A stretch of DNA of 64,000 bases from Lepidostoma basale (lineage: Eukaryota; Arthropoda; Insecta; Trichoptera; Lepidostomatidae), in assembly GCA_022606425.2 (NCBI GenBank), contig JAHDVF020000240.1, positions 4,177,501-4,241,500 of the forward strand. The letters are read 5' to 3'. A model generated the notes under the pieces. It saw nothing but the letters and a program-made list of their open reading frames with translations, made no database searches and had not been told where the DNA came from. Shown here in pieces: positions 10,490 to 22,428 of this stretch (position 1 is the first letter of the stretch; each line of letters begins with the position of its first letter). A program made the position numbers and the translations under genes.

Positions 10490-10895
10490 AACGGACTAGA
10501 GACGACAACTCTTACAGCAAAGTATCCACAGGCTCAAGTGTACACAGAGGTCCATGGAAAGACAGATACTTGGTGTGAGCTTGCGTGACCACTTAAGGAA
10601 TGAAGAAATCAGACGCCGCACCAGGGTTGCTGACATCATGGACCGAGTGGCAAAATTGAAATGGACACTTGGCTAGACAGGGTGGCAACAGACCACCCAG
10701 GATACTCAGTTGGAGACCATGGGAAAATAGGCGAAGTGTCGGAAGGCCACCGATGAGATGGATCGATGATATTGTCAAAAGGGTTGGAAAATCTTGGATA
10801 CAAAGGGGGCAGGATAGAGACAAGTGGAAGAAATTGGAAGAGGCCTATATCCAGCAGTGGAGGGAAGAAGGCTAGCAAAGAAGAAGAAGAAGAGG
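10490..10895 (+). mobile_element. LINE 3' fragment, family H-like
   Basis: Encodes SWRPWENRRSVGRPPMRWID, DIVKRVGKSWIQ and EEAYIQQWREEG, then an AAGAAGAAGAAG tail. Confidence 0.75.
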
Positions 10896-11034
10896 AATTG
10901 TGAAAAAAATTATTTACATTAAAAGTTAATTATGATTGTAGTGAACCAAGTTTTTAAAGGGTAGAAAATCTTTACTTTTGTGAATATTTCACAAGTTGCA
11001 ACAAGTTAAATAATTAATATGAATGAAAACGTCT

Positions 11035-11600
11035 GTTTTATATGAGTTTCATCATAATTTATGTGAATGACATGTTTCGCCTGTCAAAGACATTATCAAA
11101 AAACAAACAAGCAAACAAACCATCACGCCGTTTCCCGCAGGGGTAGACAGAGAGAATGGACCGCCACACTACTCTATCCTGGCAAACCTCTCTAACTTCC
11201 TCCACATTCATACAACGAGTCATACACGCACGTCGATTCCTCCGACTTCTAACATGACCAACCTTTAAAATTTGATTAATCTGCTCACGCCATGTTTTCC
11301 TCGGTCTGCCTCGACTTCGTACCCCATTTACATCATTAACGTATACTTTCTTAACCATTCTTTCTCCATCCATGCGCTCCATATGTCCGAACCAACGCAG
11401 CGATCCTTTCATAATTTTTTTCATAATACCTTCTTCTGTTCCACATTCATTCCTTTCTTTGGGGACATTATCAAATGATATTTAACATGAATTAAAACAT
11501 CTGTTTTATAGATATTTTATGAAAATGACACGTTTTGATTTGCCAAGGCATTATCGAATGTCATAAGCTTGTATAAAACAGAAGTTTTCATTCGTATTAA
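11035..11600. repeat. Rep-Y copies on both sides of an RTE insertion
   Basis: gacatgtttcgcctg at 11070 and gacacgttttgatttgcc at 11527 are - strand Rep-Y motifs. The RTE at 11100-11450 sits between them. Confidence 0.5.
11100..11450 (-). mobile_element. RTE-like LINE 3' end, TTTG-tail subfamily
   Basis: On the - strand: KIMKGSLRWFGHMERMDGER, VKKVYVNDVNGVRSRGRPRK. The 3' tail is (TTTG)n, seen as caaacaaacaaac on the + strand, not (GTTA)n. Confidence 0.88.
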
Positions 11601-11649
11601 TTATTTAACATGGAGTTTCACATCATTGTTCAAGAAACAAAAGATATTA

Positions 11650-12190
11650 TTTTGTGTTCAAACTAATAAAGGCATAATCATTTATCTGGATATGAGATTT
11701 ACATAACACTGTTTTAAAGATCACTAAAAAAAAGAAGAAATAAAACATCTATTTACATTATTATGACTTGTTGAAGCCAATTTATATATAAAAAAAAAAA
11801 GTGTATGGACACATACAATCTTATTTATTTATTAATAAATACTTTTTTAATTAAGTTCATTTTGTAAAATAAGAACTACGTAAAATTATATCAGGCAAGG
11901 ATGGCATTTAAAGTAATGATTTTACTATATTTAAAGATACTTAACGAAAATAAGGCATTTTTCTTTCAAACAGGACAAACACGGCCGCTCCGAATAAAAA
12001 CACTGTTTTTTCGATCAATTAACTACTGCACAGTGTTCATAGACACAGTGTTTTGTGAACATAATGATTGTTTAGCACAATATTATAAAGCAAATGAATT
12101 GTGTGTATGCGCATTGTAAAGCTATTTTTTACATTCAATTTTCAATGTTTTTAAATAAATAATTGGACACTGTTTTTTCACCATTTCAGA
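11650..12190. other. AT-rich intergenic DNA with CACAGTGTT motifs
   Basis: No gene. cacagtgttc and cacagtgttttg at 12029-12055 are related to the tandem array at 12453. Confidence 0.4.
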
Positions 12191-12198
12191 CCTATATT

Positions 12199-12300
12199 AT
12201 AAGGAGTCAGAGAAATCTACGTGTGTGCATGACAAGTTGTATGAATGTTGGGGAAGCGAGAGATCTACTCCTTCGGGTGAGATGGCGTGATGATATGTTA
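12199..12300 (+). mobile_element. RTE-like LINE scrap
   Basis: ggagtcagagaaatctacg to ccttcgggtgagatggcgtg, with an internal deletion. Confidence 0.6.
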
Positions 12301-12452
12301 GGTATAACGGTGCAATTTTAAAAGACAAATAAATAAAAAACTGATTTATAATCGTCTCACAATAAGACACTTTTTTTTTAAATAAGAAATATAAATTAAT
12401 GTTGGAATTTTTTTATCTTAAAAAAATATTACTTCGGGTCTGAAAGGGTTAA

Positions 12453-12540
12453 GTGATCATAAACACAGTGTTTTTAAATAAATTGATCGTAAACACAGTG
12501 TTTTTTTTAAATAAATTGATCATAAACACAGTGTTTTTAT
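12453..12540 (+). repeat. Short tandem repeat, about 36-bp unit
   Basis: Two and a half copies of a unit built on gatcataaacacagtgttt plus ttaaataaatt. ACACaGTGT is a small hairpin-forming core. Confidence 0.75.
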
Positions 12541-13185
12541 TCAGAGAGCAGATTTTTCATAACAATTTTTCTGCTTACAAATTAGTCATATCATAACCTA
12601 CTGATTGAATTTTTATATTTATAAACATACCTATTTTTACTTAATTACACATTGAATCAAACAACTCACGCGTTTGATAAATTTTCAAGAGACTGCTAAC
12701 AAGATGAAATAAATTAGAATGAGTATTTTAAAAACTCATAATTATTCACACTTAAAAATTAATTTATTAATATGGTAATCAATGGGTACAAAATCAAACA
12801 AAAATATTCAAAGTAAAAAATATAATTAAAAATAAATTAAATAATGTTTTTAGTATTTTGTTTTTGTATTATTTTGCTGTTTGGTCACCCTATACAAAAT
12901 TTATATTAAAAAAAAGTTATTATTTTATTTTATAAAAATTCATTGACTCATGGTCACCCTAATAATTTATTTGAAATTAATTGGGAGTTATTGTGAATAT
13001 TATTTATAAATATTAATAACCATATTTGTATTTAAACTGTTTTTTCATGTATTTACTTAAGCTTTTTAGATAGTTTTCATTTTGAAAAAAAAAAATCTCT
13101 CTTGTTGGTTCGTACGAATGAGGTGCACAATTTATCACACAGAAAGTATTTTAATTCGAGCATATAAGTCATGAGCGTTGACGGG
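12541..13185. other. AT-rich intergenic DNA, nothing recognised
   Basis: No ORF above noise and no repeat family assigned. Confidence 0.4.
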
Positions 13186-13430
13186 CTTCGTGGCCGAGTG
13201 GTAAGTGCTTTGACTGTCACCCTGAAGGTCCCAGATTCGATTCCTGGTGATGGCAGTGTGATTGTCACGCTGTCTTTGGTCTGGTGCAGAATTCACGTGA
13301 CAGTGAAATGGCGATAGATTAGCTACCTATCACACGTCACGAGAATCAATATGATAGCTATACCCTTTACATGGATTTGGCTCGGACTGTAATGATGTAA
13401 TGAGCGATTCAACAAAATAATAATAATATA
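13186..13430 (+). mobile_element. tRNA-derived SINE, family 1, near full length
   Basis: A box TGGCCGAGTGG near 13191, B-box-like GATTCGATTCC near 13235, the body with tgtctttggtctggtgcag, the segment gatagctataccc, and an AATAAT tail at 13419-13430. Confidence 0.88.
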
Positions 13431-13584
13431 GGTATTTTGTTGTTTATTATTTCAATGGTTATATATGGTGACCACACAATTAAACTATTTAAATACAGAT
13501 TTTTTTTTATATAAGCGACTGAATAAATTTTTAATAAATGGCTTTATCACTGTGGAATTCCGCAATGAAGATTATTTTATAAAT

Positions 13585-14005
13585 TAAAACCATGTTTTTT
13601 CCACTTTTTAGTTGATTTTCGAGACATATTTCGAAGGATTATTTAAATAAACAAATATTCACATTTTATATTATAGACGTTGGACGATCAAAGTGTGCGC
13701 GGGAGATGCCTATTGGTGGCGATGAGGTTCACAACCCATCACACCGCGTCTCTTGCGGGGGCGAAAAGAGAAGGATGGAGTGCCGCATCAGTTAAAGTGT
13801 GGCAGTCCATTCTTTCTGCTTACCCCTTTGGAGAGACGGTATGATGGTTAGTTAGTTAGTTAATATTTATTATTGTTTTTTTTTAAATGATTTTAAAATA
13901 TAAAATATTAACCCTCTTGTTAAAGTTACTTCCCTGGTATTCTGTCTAATTTTAAATAACACGTACTTCGGTTATCAAAAGTGGAATAAAACAGTGTTTT
14001 AATTT
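13585..14005. repeat. Inverted-repeat element C, enlarged by a Rep-X insertion
   Basis: The left end aaaaccatgttttttccac is the inverse of the right end aaagtggaataaaacagtg. The left arm holds a - strand ccttcGAAATATGTCtcg motif like the hammerhead-like centre at 56666. A Rep-X copy sits inside at 13676-13862. Confidence 0.6.
13676..13862 (+). mobile_element. Rep-X retroposon, 5'-truncated
   Basis: gttggacgatcaaagtgtgc head, RTE-like 3' end and GTTA tail. Confidence 0.85.
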
Positions 14006-14059
14006 CTTTTAAAATAATACAGTTTTGATGTTTTAACAACATTTTGAATGTATACAAAT

Positions 14060-14330
14060 ACTGGATTTAACCCATTGCAGGTTAATCATTTTTTGAGGAT
14101 TAATTGTATCTCAATAGAGACGAAGATGTAAATTGTTTTCTGGGAACAGAATATGGTGGTCAAGGCGCTTGCAGGACTTATGACCTGTCATTGGTTGGGT
14201 TAAGCGATCGCTTTATGTAATACAACATTCCCCATTGTGCCTTCTTACGACCACCACGTCTGAATTTTTTTTTGAAGATGTATATATGCTACAATGTTAA
14301 GAAACACTTCACATTTTTTAGTTCAATCTA
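14060..14330 (+). repeat. Rep-Z dispersed repeat
   Basis: Shares tctcaatagagacgaagatg and gacttatgacctgtcattgg with 20570-20790 and, inverted, 48800-49035. It contains the palindrome AAGCGATCGCTT. Class unknown. Confidence 0.75.
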
Positions 14331-14929
14331 CACTAGCTCCATCTTTTTTAATTTATGAAAATGTTGCGTTCTCACTTTGGAACCTGTTAAATTTTGATTT
14401 TAAATATATAAACATATAATCAAATCAAATAATAAATAATTTACAGCGAAAAAAAAACAAAAATATGCCTCATCACATTATTCGAACAATAATCTTTGGA
14501 TAACAGAAAAATTTTGAAATACAAAATTATAATTAAATATTAACTTAAACTAATTCATAAGCCGAGAAGAATTAACCTAAATATTTATAAACATATTAAT
14601 TATTACATAAATAACAATTTTTTTAATAATAAGTTATGGCAAAGTTGATCAGTTTTCACAATTTTTTGTTAGTTAATTTCAAGACGTAAGAAATGTGACT
14701 TTTTTTATGATGCCATCGTCAGACCAGTGCCTCAGACGAAAAGTGCAAAAAATAATTCAACGGTTAAATTATGAATCCGTGAATCACGACGAAACGAAAA
14801 GACTGCAGAAGACAGATCTAGGTGGAGGATGGTAGTACGTGAAGGCACGCAAGATTTTGAAGCATGCCGAGACAATGCCATTTAGAAGAGAAATGAAAAA
14901 TCAGGAAACGAAAACGAAGTAACTAGCTC

Positions 14930-15465
14930 TAATGACCTCCCCAGAGAAGTAAGGTCACAGGTGGATAGGGCTGCAGCAGTTGCAGGCTGCCTGAAAGATG
15001 TCATATGGAGAAACAAGGACATGAGGACCGACAGCAAGGTACGCATCTATAAGACCTGTGTGTGACCAATCCTCACATATGGCATTGAATCGAGGGCAGA
15101 CACTGTCAAGACAAAGAGCATGCTCAGGACAACCGAGATGAAAACGCTCCGCGCTATAGCTGGCAAGACCCTACGTGATCGAGGTAGGAATACAGCAATC
15201 CGAGAAATCTGCGAGGTCGAAGATGTGGTCAGATGGGGACGTCAAAGACGGCGACACTGGCATCAACATGTAGAAAGAATGAGCTCAAATAGTATCCTGG
15301 TATCAAATGGTATCCCACACATAGCTCTCCATGGAACACCAAACGGACAACGCTGACCAGGAAGACCCCCAAAACGGTGGAGAGAAAGCTGGAGTTCAGC
15401 GTCTCAAGAGAACCCACCTGAAATAACAGACTCCTGAGTCTACCAAAAGTGTAGAAGAACAAAAC
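14930..15465 (+). mobile_element. LINE 3' fragment, family G
   Basis: RTTEMKTLRAIAGKTLRDR, CEVEDVVRWGRQRRRHW and the terminal gagtctaccaaaagtg. A long relative of the - strand copy at 3966-4505. Confidence 0.85.
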
Positions 15466-15509
15466 GATGACAGATCCATTACATACGTTTTCCCTTGCTC
15501 TAGATGGCT

Positions 15510-15832
15510 CAGAGTGTGTGGGTCCAACTCCATTTACATCATTAACGTATACTTTCTTAACCATTCTTTCTCCATCCATGCGCTCCATATGTTCGAACCA
15601 ACGCAGCGATCCTTTCATAATTTTGTTCATAATACCTTCTTTCGCTCTACATTCCTTTCTTATATCAGCATTTGAGATTCTGTCGTACATCATTCTATTA
15701 CACATACATCTCAGGGACCTCATCTCTACCGCATTTATTCTGCTCTCATCCTTCTTCTGCCAGTTCCATACTTCGCTTCCATACATAGGGTTGGGACCAG
15801 AACTCAATTGTGAACGGCCATTTTCGCTTTAA
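15510..15832 (-). mobile_element. RTE-like LINE fragment
   Basis: On the - strand: NAVEMRSLRCMCNRMMYDRI, GSLRWFEHMERMDGERMVKK. It lacks the 3' tail. Confidence 0.82.
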
Positions 15833-15834
15833 TT

Positions 15835-16370
15835 CATAAATTTTGATCCTAATTGGTGTTAAAACATAAACTGTGCAAAGTGATTTAATTATAAAGTGAA
15901 GTTCAAACGTCACTCTAAAGATGCCACCCGTGGTAGGCGTATGGAACAAAAAACAGTTTTTACTTATTTTCTTGCTCTGTTAAATATCTCGATACCATTA
16001 TTATATTCGTGGATTGAAATATGTTACAAAAATAATAATTAAAAAAGTGAATAAATCAAATTAAAATTATTCTATACACAAAATATTTTAAAACAAATTA
16101 ATGAACACAAAAAAATAATATTTTACCATAAATATATATATACAACGTAGCAATAATCACTAACTATTTTTTTTTTAAAGTATAGGAACGTAGATTAGAT
16201 TTATTAGTGTCAATAAATAAGTTTGAAAGAAACAGAAAAAAATTAATCCATTCCGATAGACGATTTCAAATGCTATATTTGATTCGCGAACCACCCGAAG
16301 AAAAAGATAATCGACATATGCATCCTTCCAGTACTGACATAGGAGCTGGAAACAGTTACGTTCACAACAA
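15835..16370. other. AT-rich intergenic DNA
   Basis: A 16207-16458 reading frame is open but shows no family and overlaps the start of a LINE. I see no gene. Confidence 0.4.
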
Positions 16371-17250
16371 GAACAGTGCAGAAACTACGAGTGACCCATC
16401 GGGCAATGAAGAGGAGGATGTTGAACATCAGTCTGCGAGACAGAATGACCATGGGTAGAGATGAGCGCCAAATAAATGTGGAGATGGCTGGAACTGCGAT
16501 CAAGAATGTAAAGACTTTTGTTTACCTGGGGAGCAGTATTACATGGGATGTTCGATCAAAGAAAGACGTCGATAGTCGTATCCACTAGGCTAAACTTGCC
16601 TTCAACAATCTAAAATATTCGAGTCCAACAACATAGACCTGAACCTCTGTAAACAACTTATAAAAACATTGGTGTGGAGTGTTTTACTGTACGGCTGCGA
16701 GACTTGGTGCCTGGGCGAAAGAGAGCGCAAAAGGCTGGAGGCGATTGAGATGTGGACCTACCAACGAATTGCCCGTGTGTCATGGAGGGGCCACATTACA
16801 AATGAAGAGGTTCTCAGCAGAGTTGAAGAGAGTAGGCACATGTTGAACACCATAGCGGAGAGGCGCGCAAGATGTGGTCATGTGTTGCGACACAAATGTT
16901 TCCTGCATGATGTATTGGAGGGAATGGTCGAAGGATCGATTGGCAGAGGACGACCTCGCCAGGAGTACCTAGACCAGATTTGCCGAGATATGGGCTGCAC
17001 CTCTTATGCGGAGTTGAAGCGAGTTGCCGAGGACCGAGTGGAGTGGAAGAGGAGATGCGTCGCCTTGCTGCAGACTAATCATTAGATTGAGACGTAGCGT
17101 GCAAAATAGCCTCGTTGACGTTGGAATTGTTCCGGCATATAGCGAGGACAACGGATGATCGGTGGACCAGACACTCCCTGGAGTGGCGACCGAGAACCGG
17201 CGACAGAAATCCTGGCAGCAGCTTTTGCTCAGTATGCACGAGAAGTAGCT
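16371..17250 (+). mobile_element. LINE 3' region, family C
   Basis: Encodes THRAMKRRMLNISLRDRM, VKTFVYLGSSITWD, then LLYGCETWCLGERERKRLEA and RGHITNEEVLSRVEESRHML, the same family as 5881-6617. A probable 3' UTR follows the stop at 17085. Confidence 0.85.
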
Positions 17251-17374
17251 CATTATAAAAGTGAATAAACGTAAGTATGGAAAAAAAAATAAACTAAAAT
17301 GTCAACAAATGTTTCCTCCTTATATCAGAGATCTAACGTACGAAGTACGGAACTACGTACAAAGTATGGAACTA

Positions 17375-17475
17375 CGTCAAAATCGACGAGCTTGCATGTT
17401 ACGATGTATGAATGTAGAGGAATCTAGAGAGGTTTGTCAGGATAGAGCAGGAGAAATGGCAGTTAATTAGTTACG
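17375..17475 (+). mobile_element. RTE-like LINE scrap
   Basis: LRQNRRACMLRCMNVEESRE in frame, then a truncated end. Confidence 0.65.
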
Positions 17476-17820
17476 CAAAATGTTTTTATTACTTGTAAAT
17501 TATATTAAACGAAATAATTTTCTTAGATACGTTAAAGTTTTTTAGAATTCTTTCGTTACTACACTATTATAATGTAATTATTCGCTAAAATAAATATATA
17601 ATTATACATTATAATAAGAGCCGGTAGAAAATATTTATACAAAGTGATCGTAGGATAGAGTTAAACAGTTTTATTTTATTTTTATATAGACGAAAGCTCG
17701 TAAGATTATTATTTTTATTTACATCAATACACCTAGAGTAAAATGTTTTTACGATCAGTGGTAGATCAAGCCTCAAACGGTATATTTTTTGGGGCCTTCT
17801 AACACAAGCAAGAGTTTTCA
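17475..17820. other. AT-rich intergenic DNA, nothing recognised
   Basis: No ORF or repeat family assigned. Confidence 0.4.
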
Positions 17821-18000
17821 ATACTTGCCGAAAGAATGGACACCACCAGACTCCCCTATATTGCACTACATAATCAGCCTCACGGGACTCGTCCTCGTAG
17901 AAGACCTCCTAAAAGATGGAAGGACAGCCGGGAATCCATCTCACACGAGGAGAGAACAGACCACATAGAAAAATTAAAAACCATTTAGGACCTGGGATGG
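17820..18000 (+). mobile_element. LINE 3' fragment, family G
   Basis: gaaagaatggacaccaccag and ggaagacctcctaaaagatg match 31135-31215. Confidence 0.75.
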
Positions 18001-18004
18001 ATGA

Positions 18005-18215
18005 TGATGAGACACCCACCATATTCACCGGACATTGCTCCATTCGATTACCACCTGTTTCGGTTGATGAAACATTTTTTTAGATGGCAAAAAATACACT
18101 AGTTACGAAGAAGTGAAATTGGGCATATCAGAGTATTTTGATTCAAAATCAACTGAATTTTACAGATGAAGGATTCAAAAATTTGCAAACAATTCATCTC
18201 AAATGATGGATATTA
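18005..18215 (+). pseudogene. mariner-like transposase fragment
   Basis: Reads HPPYSPDIAPFDYHLFRLMK, the region around the third catalytic Asp, then decays. Confidence 0.75.
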
Positions 18216-18239
18216 CAATACATACATATTAGATTAAAT

Positions 18240-18672
18240 TTATACAACGGATGTGAGACTTGGAAATCTACCGCGGACGTTATCGGAAAACTCCAGATGT
18301 TTATAAATAGGTGCCTTCGCTCAATATTCTAGATCTATTGGCCCCAAACAGTGTCAAATGCCGTTCTCTGGACCATGGCAGGCGAAAAACCAATCAGAGA
18401 ACAAGTTACTAGATGCAAATGGCAGTGGATCGGTCACACTCTGAGATGGAACCCAGTCTGCATCGCTCAGGGCGCACTAGATCTCCTATGGGAGAAAAGA
18501 GGAAGTAGGGCAGACTTAGAGCCACCTGGAGAAGAGCTCTGCAGGACGAGGTTAAAGCAGCAGGCCACTTGGGATGATGTTAGGCATCAGGCATGCGATA
18601 GAGTCGGGTGGAGAAGGTTCCTTGAGGCCCTATGCACCACGGAGGTGTGACAGGACAAAAAGAAGAAGAAAT
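18240..18672 (+). mobile_element. LINE 3' fragment, family P
   Basis: YGCETWKSTADVI-type sequence, KPIREQVTRCKWQWIGHTL, WRRFLEALCTTEV and an AAGAAGAAG tail. Frame broken near 18330. Confidence 0.85.
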
Positions 18673-18674
18673 TT

Positions 18675-19020
18675 ATATAAATAGAAAATTTAATCAATTC
18701 AAACTGTTTCATTTAAAAAACAAAAAAAAAGTTCCGATCCCCTTCATATTACTAAATACTTTTGATCTTTGCATTGGGCGACCTAATGACACTAATATGG
18801 GGACATTAGTAGACTTGTATTTTTATCCTTTAAACTTTGTGTCATGGACATTAGCTCCATCAATATACGAGATCTGGTTTCCTGAAAGACTCCCGAACAC
18901 AGGAGTTTTAAATATCTTTAACTTTTCGGGCTTTGTAGGATTCTAGCCCTATATAGAGAAACAAATAGCAAAAAGGGTATACATGTATCCGTTGTGGCTG
19001 GCTGCTTGACGAATGCTGTT
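18675..19020. other. Intergenic, no gene recognised
   Basis: Short open frames without family match. Confidence 0.35.
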
Positions 19021-19442
19021 TGGAAAAATAAAAATATGTTAAAGTGAGCAAAATTCGAATCTATAAGACATACATACGTCCTATAATGACATATGGAATA
19101 GAAACGAGAGCTGACACCATCAGAACAAAAAGTCTCCTAAGAACCACAGAAATGAAGACTCTCCGATCCGTTGCGGGAACGACACTCGGAGACAGAATAA
19201 GAAATTCTGAAATAAGAAAGATCTGCAATGTGGAAGATGTCGTGCGATGGGGAAGACTGAGAAGACGCTACTGGAGAGATCACGTGGAAAGAGCATGTTC
19301 TGAAAGAGTGATAAATATAGCCGCAAATAAAGTACCAACAGGAAGACTACCTAAAAGATGGCGAGACAGTTGGACATCTGTATCCCAGGAACAGGCTCCG
19401 AGAAATAACAGGACACTGTCCTAAATAAAGCAGAAGAAGAAG
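19020..19442 (+). mobile_element. LINE 3' fragment, family G
   Basis: RIYKTYIRPIMTYGIETRAD, LRTTEMKTLRSVAGTTLGDR, LPKRWRDSWTSVSQEQAPR and a GAAGAAG tail. Confidence 0.85.
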
Positions 19443-19444
19443 AT

Positions 19445-19905
19445 GTATCCAAGAACTTTTGGAGATCCAACTGCTGGCCAGGTATTCTTCCATGCTTGTT
19501 CCATCTACGGATCTTATAGAGAGGATTTCGGAATTGAGTCTGAAATAACTAATAACAGAATATGGTTCACAAGAAACAAGCTCGGAGATGGTTCAAGATA
19601 ACTGTGGAGAAATTCGGAATTATATTCCATACATAATGTCTTTGAATGTCTTTTAAAATAAAATAAAAATTGTGGAAATATCACTTAGACAGGTTGTTTT
19701 ATTCAATTTCAAAGTTCGAGCCTTCTTAATGAAAAACCCTACGCAATAAATACCGAAGTTTGCTATCGGTGACTATTGCTTAACGCACCAGCAAACTAAC
19801 CGCTTCTAAAAGAATTAAAACTTCTGTTAGAGAAACAACCATTCATTTTTTAATTTTGCTGAAATATTTGTTTATACGCGCTAAACAAAATTCAACATTG
19901 AAAAA
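19445..19905. other. Intergenic, no gene recognised
   Basis: No feature above noise. Confidence 0.35.
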
Positions 19906-19909
19906 TGGA

Positions 19910-20553
19910 GAAAAAAAAAACAGCCCATAAGACATGATTTGGGCCTCAGAAGGGTCTCAGCCTAATTTGTTCCAAAGTTGCTGACAATTGATCGAGATCG
20001 CACAGGACATGCTTCTTCTTCTTCTTCTTTTTGTTCTGTCACACCTCCGTGGTGCATAGGGCCTCAAGGAATCTTCTCCACCCGATTCTATTGTATGCCT
20101 GATGCTTAACATCATCCCAAGTGAGGCCTGCTGCCTTAACCTCGTCCTGCAGGGTTCTTCTCCAGGTGGCTCTAGGTCTCCCTCGTTTTCTCTTACCCCC
20201 CATAGGGGACCAGTCTAGTGCGCCCTGAGCGATGCAGGCTGGACAGGACATGCTAGAGACATCTTAATTTTGCGGATAGTTTCCACTTGAGAATCCCCTA
20301 GCTTTAAACAAAATTTGATGCAGTAACGTTGTTAAACTTTTCTGTCATTTTGTTAAAACTAAAATCCGACGACAATAGCGTACACGTGCTCACTCTTCAA
20401 TGTCGTGGTAGCGACTTAGTGGCGCTGTGGTAGTGAAAAAAATTGAGCATGCGCACTTAGTATACATACAAACGGTCATCTAAGCTTTGCCCTCAAAGCT
20501 TTATTTGTTTTGCCAATAAAAATTATGGTCGGATACTTTTTGAACAGACCTCG
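19910..20553 (-). mobile_element. mariner-like element (5' end on - strand), interrupted by LINE P
   Basis: The end cgaggtctgttcaaaaagta with adjacent TA (20554-20555) is a mariner-type terminus. On the - strand it reads into CIKF and DSQVETIRKIKMS, a mariner N-terminus. A LINE piece is inserted at 20014-20242. The far end is not found. Confidence 0.65.
20014..20242 (-). mobile_element. LINE P 3' fragment inserted in mariner
   Basis: A 229-bp insert with target duplication ACAGGACATGCT at 20002-20013 and 20243-20254. On the - strand it encodes DWSPMGGKRKRGRPRATWRR and ends in AAGAAGAAG. Confidence 0.9.
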
Positions 20554-20569
20554 TATATATAAAATGTAA

Positions 20570-20790
20570 TTGTATCTCAATAGAGACGAAGATGCAAACT
20601 GGAAACTGAATATGGTTGATCAAGGTGTTTACGGGACTTATGACCTGTCATTGGTTGGGTTAAGCGCAAGCTTTATGTAATTACAACATTCCCCATTCCA
20701 CCTATTTCTTTATGACCATGTAAGACAAATTTTTAGAGGTTGTATATATGTTACAAATCTATGTTTAACTTCACATGTCAGTTTCAATAC
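20570..20790 (+). repeat. Rep-Z dispersed repeat
   Basis: tctcaatagagacgaagatg and gacttatgacctgtcattgg as at 14060-14330, with deletions. Confidence 0.75.
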
Positions 20791-20799
20791 GCCATCTAT

Positions 20800-21400
20800 G
20801 TAGATTTTGATTACACATGTTAATCTTTTTAAGATTAATCTATATAATCCACACACTAACGCCATCTATGGAGATTAATTTTTAGCATTTAGCAGAACAA
20901 CTTTATTAACACAATGTGAAGGCTATCGCCATTAGCGCATTGTTAGAAGCCGCCTGGAGATGTCACTCCTATCTATATGCCAAAGAATTGACCAGAATGA
21001 TTAGAATATTTTTTGTGAATGTATTACTTGTATACATTCACAAAAAATATAAAATGTAGTCGAAGAGTAGTTTATTTTAATTTTAAGAGAGCGATAGTCC
21101 AGACAAGATTGTACCTATGGTCTAACATAATAAATGAATTTAAAAATATATTTAAAAAAACATTGCACCAATTTTTAAACATAATTAAACATCACACTCA
21201 TTATGATATTATGCAAAAAATTTCAAAATCACACTTAAAAAAAATATTAATAATTATGGACAACTTTTTTAAAAATATAATCGATGTACCAATTCGAGAT
21301 ATTTCTTAATTTTTACAAAGAGACATATCAATAAATAATTAATTTTATTTCATCTATATTCCTCGTCACTTTGTGTTGTGGATTCACATTTGAATAACTT
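20800..21400. other. AT-rich intergenic DNA
   Basis: A 96-codon frame at 21019-21309 is A/T-driven (Lys/Ile/Asn/Phe) with no family. I see no gene. Confidence 0.4.
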
Positions 21401-21477
21401 TTTGAAAGTATCGTATTTTCGGGACACAGACTTCCCTTCTTCAGTGTAAGAATGAATTAGAAAAAATTAATAATAAC

Positions 21478-21848
21478 TCTCCGAGATCGTGTCCGCAACG
21501 TAGACATAACGTATCACCCGATAGATATCTCCGACAGCACAGATTGTTTTACCTACCGGCCGCCAGAACCAATCTGCCTCTGGTGACACCGGTGGGAAGA
21601 GCAATTAGTTTGCTGAACGCGGTCTCCTCGGAGATCGACGTCTTTCATGTTAGTGAAAGTACGTTCAGGGGGCAAATACTATTGACTTTAGAAAATATCT
21701 TGTCTTCCTAATGTCGAACCATCTCTAATGCGTTCCTGGTACTTTGTTGTATTTTTATAATATTTTACCTGTACTTAATAGATGCCTTAAACATTTTCCT
21801 GTTTGTAATGTCTATTGAGTTAATAAACTGATTTGATTTGATTTGAAT
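21478..21848 (+). mobile_element. jockey-like LINE 3' end
   Basis: Encodes LPVTPVGRAI-type sequence with AVSSEIDVFHVSESTFRG, then a 3' UTR and the (GATTT)n tail. Confidence 0.88.
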
Positions 21849-21857
21849 ATATAAGAA

Positions 21858-22065
21858 AATTCAGTGGAGTAGATCCAGAAGAAGATACTGGAGGGACCAT
21901 GTAGCCCGAATGGATGGTGACAGACTTGCATATACAGCCGCTTATGAAATCCCCTCCGGACACCGCCTAAGAGATGGAAGGACAGCTGGACCTCATCATC
22001 CGACGAGACATGATTTCTGTGTCACAGATCATCAGATCTATTAAAAGAAGAAGATTAACTCAGAT
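21858..22065 (+). mobile_element. LINE 3' fragment, family G
   Basis: SRRRYWRDHVARMDGDRL-type sequence and an AAGAAGAAG tail. Confidence 0.75.
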
Positions 22066-22428
22066 TCAAGGTCGTCCAACGCGCCGTGGAAAGAGCCATG
22101 CTTGGAATAACCTTGAGGGACAGATTCAGAAATGAATTTATTCGACAAAAAACCAAGGTAACTGAGATGGCTCCGAGGATGGGCGGGCTGAAGTGGCGGT
22201 GAGCTGGCCATATCTGTCAGAGAACCACAGCTGATGGGGAAGACGGGTTCTGGAATGGAGACCGCATACAGGATTCTTCAGAGTTGGACGTCCCCCTGCC
22301 CGCTGGACCGACGATCTGAAGAGGATTGCTGGACATGGATGGATGGGAGCGGATAGGGGGCGGTGGTGTGCTATGGGAGAGACCTACGTTCAGCAGTGGA
22401 TGACAGACTGCTGATGATGATTAATTCA
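22065..22428 (+). mobile_element. LINE 3' fragment, family H
   Basis: FKVVQRAVERAMLGITLRDR-type sequence and MGGLKWR*AGHIC, ending ctgctgatgatgat. Confidence 0.8.

Noticed and set aside
13186..13250. Functional tRNA gene suggested by A and B boxes
   Set aside because: No acceptor stem or complete cloverleaf. The same head recurs with an identical body and tail, so it is a SINE.
16207..16458. 83-residue ORF (SINKFERNRKK...) as a gene
   Set aside because: It overlaps and runs into LINE family C sequence in another frame, and no domain is recognised.
21019..21309. 96-residue Lys/Ile/Asn-rich ORF as a gene
   Set aside because: Composition follows the AT-rich base content; no family, no splice context, no start context.
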